DNA of 64,000 nt from Bodonicaedibacter sp963693005 (lineage in GTDB: Bacteria; Pseudomonadota; Alphaproteobacteria; UBA6184): contig OY843726.1 of the NCBI GenBank assembly GCA_963693005.1, positions 682,001 to 746,000 of the forward strand, in the 5' to 3' direction. The notes beneath the pieces were generated by a model. It saw nothing but the letters and a program-made list of their open reading frames with translations. It was not told the origin of the DNA and searched no databases. Position 1 is the first letter of the stretch. Every line of letters begins with the position of its first letter. This document shows, piece by piece, positions 62,649 to 64,000 of this stretch. Position numbers and translations under genes: made by a program.

Positions 62649-63040
62649 TAGTTGAGCAGCTTGTCATGATAGGGGCTATCCAAAGAAAAAGGGGGGATGT
62701 CTACTTCTATTTCTCCTTCGGAATCGCTTGAAAGTATATAGCTACCCATCATCATTCCTGAAGGAGTCGAGAGAGGAGTTCCGCTAAAGTACTTATAGCC
62801 TTCGCCCGGTTTAATAAGGGGTTGTTCGCCTATCACTCCGTCTCCTTCTACAATAAAGGAAACCCCAGTCTCATCTGTAATTAACCATTTTCGACGTAAT
62901 AACTTAACTGTAGTCTCATTAAAGTTTTCAATGGTAATTGTATAGAGCCACAGAAATTTATTTTCTTCTGGGGAGGAGTCTTTTCCAAGATATTCCGGAC
63001 TCGCCGTTACTTTTATGCCATGCGTGGTTTTAGAGTACAT
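62648..63040 (-). CDS. apaG: ApaG domain protein
   Basis: The 130-residue product is the small ApaG/DUF525 fold: KVTASPEYLGKDSSPEENKF, YTITIENFNETTVKLLRRKW, then DGVIGEQPLIKPGEGYKYFS and GTPLSTPSGMMMGSY. The domain is a beta-sandwich that may bind pyrophosphate groups; the cellular role is not settled. It lies 12 bases after trxA and is coupled to trkH. Confidence 0.93.
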   Translation of the reverse strand: MYSKTTHGIKVTASPEYLGKDSSPEENKFLWLYTITIENFNETTVKLLRRKWLITDETGVSFIVEGDGVIGEQPLIKPGEGYKYFSGTPLSTPSGMMMGSYILSSDSEGEIEVDIPPFSLDSPYHDKLLN

Positions 63041-63052
63041 CGTTAGTTCAAC

Positions 63053-63373
63053 CTAGATATTTTCATTAATCCAGTCTAATAGCTTTGATTTCGGGTGAGC
63101 TCCTACCGTTGTTGCAATCGGAGCACCATTTTGAAATATCATGAGCGTTGGGATGCTGCGCACCTGTTGTGTAGTGGCGGTTTCGGGGTTTTCATCCACA
63201 TTTAGCTTGAAAATGCTGAGCTTATCACCAAGTTCGTTTGCTAGATCCTCTAATACTGGCGTGAGCATTTTGCAGGGGCCACACCATGGCGCCCAGAAGT
63301 CCACAAGCACAGGTTTTGATGAAGCCAGTACATCAAGTTGAAAGGATCCGTCGGATGTGTTTTTTACAGACAT
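63053..63373 (-). CDS. trxA: thioredoxin
   Basis: The 106-residue product has the active site FWAPWCGPCKM and the cis-proline loop RSIPTLMIF of TrxA, a general cytosolic disulfide reductant. ATG 63373 follows GGAGA at seven bases; an in-frame ATG at 63397 would add eight residues without a ribosome site. It could serve the 2-Cys peroxiredoxin at 12338. First gene of a trxA-apaG-trkH-COQ9 run on the minus strand. Confidence 0.96.
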   Translation of the reverse strand: MSVKNTSDGSFQLDVLASSKPVLVDFWAPWCGPCKMLTPVLEDLANELGDKLSIFKLNVDENPETATTQQVRSIPTLMIFQNGAPIATTVGAHPKSKLLDWINENI

Positions 63374-63493
63374 TGAAATTCTCCAATTATGGTGCAAATT
63401 ATATCACTTTTTATAAAAAGCGGAAACAAAAAGCATTAATTTTTATAAAATGGAAATAAAACGCCACTAAACTAGTGAAAAGAAAAAAAGTTC

Positions 63494-63522
63494 TGGACAA
63501 TGAGCTTAGGTTTTGTTACTAA
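63494..63522 (+). promoter_or_regulatory. promoter for tRNA-Lys
   Basis: TGGACA (63494-63499), a 17-base spacer, and TACTAA (63517-63522) predict a start near 63529, seven bases before the tRNA. The geometry is the same as at the tRNA-Cys gene. Confidence 0.45.
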
Positions 63523-63535
63523 AATAACGTCTTGT

Positions 63536-63611
63536 GGGTAATTAGCTCAGTTGGTAGAGCATCTGACTTTTAATCAGAGGGTCACAGGTTCGATCCCTGT
63601 ATTACCCACCA
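63536..63611 (+). tRNA. tRNA-Lys (TTT)
   Basis: The 76-base gene has acceptor arm GGGTAAT (63536-63542) pairing with ATTACCC (63601-63607), discriminator A and encoded CCA. The anticodon loop CTTTTAA gives TTT. The D arm AGCTCAGTTGGTAGAGC and T arm ACAGGTTCGATCCCTGT are standard. It is convergent with ubiG, 8 bases from its stop. Confidence 0.97.
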
Positions 63612-63619
63612 CCCTGAAT

Positions 63620-64000
63620 TTATTCTTTATACCCAACACCTATATAGCTGCCGCTCAGATGTTTTGACAATTCCCACGAATTACTCTGAATAGACCAGCT
63701 TATGCCAGAAATATCTTTGATGGTGACCCCAGCTTTTTTTAAAGGTAGACCAATTTCGCTGGGCTTTAGAAAACGTTCCCACTGGTGAGTTCCTTTGGGG
63801 GCCCACTGAAGAACATTTTCAGCTAGAGCGATGCCAGCAATATAAGAAAAAGCCGTGCGGTTGAGGGTTGAAAAAAATAATAAGCCTCCTGGCTTAAGTA
63901 GGTTTGCTGCGACTTTTAGTAGAAGTTTGGGGTTGTCAACATGCTCTAATATCTCCAATAGGCACACGACGTTATAAGAGTTTGTTACTTGTTCTACTGT
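63620..64000 (-). CDS. ubiG: ubiquinone biosynthesis O-methyltransferase UbiG (N-terminus cut by window edge)
   Basis: The C-terminal 126 codons of a class I SAM methyltransferase are present and the frame stays open to the window end. UbiG carries out both O-methylations in ubiquinone synthesis. The visible part has the UbiG pattern: YNVVCLLEILEHVDNP, LLKPGGLLFFSTLNRTAFSY, then GTHQWERFLKPSEI and GISWSIQSNSWELS. The SAM-binding motif I lies beyond the edge. Confidence 0.93.
   Translation of the reverse strand, partial: TVEQVTNSYNVVCLLEILEHVDNPKLLLKVAANLLKPGGLLFFSTLNRTAFSYIAGIALAENVLQWAPKGTHQWERFLKPSEIGLPLKKAGVTIKDISGISWSIQSNSWELSKHLSGSYIGVGYKE

Noticed and set aside
1..64000. CRISPR arrays, insertion sequences, prophage or plasmid genes
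   Set aside because: No regularly spaced repeats, transposase, integrase or phage structural gene was seen on either strand.

Overview
The window reads as a contiguous piece of an alphaproteobacterial chromosome, probably from a protist- or amoeba-associated member of the Holosporales/Paracaedibacter type; this lineage placement is an inference. Supporting marks are the DUF1013/TrcR regulator, COQ9, the three-gene (split alpha subunit) transhydrogenase, FdxA, a short UbiG/UbiA ubiquinone set and COQ9-type biosynthesis. Host-association marks are two UhpC/GlpT-type phosphate antiporters, type VI sheath and tube genes, a patatin phospholipase, many Sec-exported proteins of unknown role, and visibly decaying exported-protein genes. 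TGA is used as a normal stop in many intact genes, so the standard bacterial code applies.

Layout. 1-2.5 kb: a partial organophosphate antiporter and an exported HExxH protein. 2.6-8.4 kb: yebC-ruvC-ruvA followed, without ruvB, by motA-motB and an exported trypsin-like protease. 8.4-10.5 kb: a polar amino-acid ABC importer. 10.7-23.7 kb: housekeeping genes (NUDIX, Sua5, peroxiredoxin, YqgE, dapD-pgi, lytic transglycosylase, dapA-smpB, rimI/tsaB/HIT/TrcR, a GrpB-GNAT fusion, dapE). 24.0-26.7 kb: a decayed exported macro-like gene coupled to a second antiporter. 27-33.7 kb: tRNA-Leu, tig-clpP-clpX-lon, and a TraT-like lipoprotein. 33.7-36.5 kb: a 919-residue exported repeat protein with a C-terminal region that may be a NEL-like ubiquitin ligase. 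36.6-42.7 kb: comEC, DUF167, fdxA, an M16 peptidase, a patatin, and an exported NUDIX paralogue. 42.8-49.3 kb: pntAA-pntAB-pntB-sodB, fumC, an RHH protein, a PHB depolymerase. 49.3-55.4 kb: tRNA-Cys, pal, a broken ybgF/cpoB, lpdA, ubiA, mutL. 55.4-60.5 kb: a DegP-like protease, a CHAP amidase with a perfect 90-bp internal duplication, then tssB-tssC-hcp. 60.6-64 kb: COQ9, trkH, apaG, trxA, tRNA-Lys and partial ubiG.

The genes suggest a respiring cell (ubiquinone, transhydrogenase, fumarase, lipoamide dehydrogenase, superoxide dismutase) that makes meso-diaminopimelate peptidoglycan (dapA, dapD, dapE, transglycosylase), may store polyhydroxybutyrate, has a flagellar stator, and imports host metabolites as phosphate esters (two antiporters plus Pgi).

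The most unusual observations are: (a) the tssB-tssC-hcp mini-locus next to a glutathionylspermidine-amidase-like CHAP protein whose N-terminus carries an exact 30-residue duplication; (b) the 919-residue exported protein with about five degenerate 60-residue repeats and a Cys-x-Asp motif; (c) an exported/cytosolic NUDIX pair; (d) a symmetric overlapping divergent promoter at 2556-2589; and (e) three genes (macro-like, ybgF, comEC) whose frames are each broken by what looks like a one-base insertion. All assignments come from reading the sequence; no database search was run.
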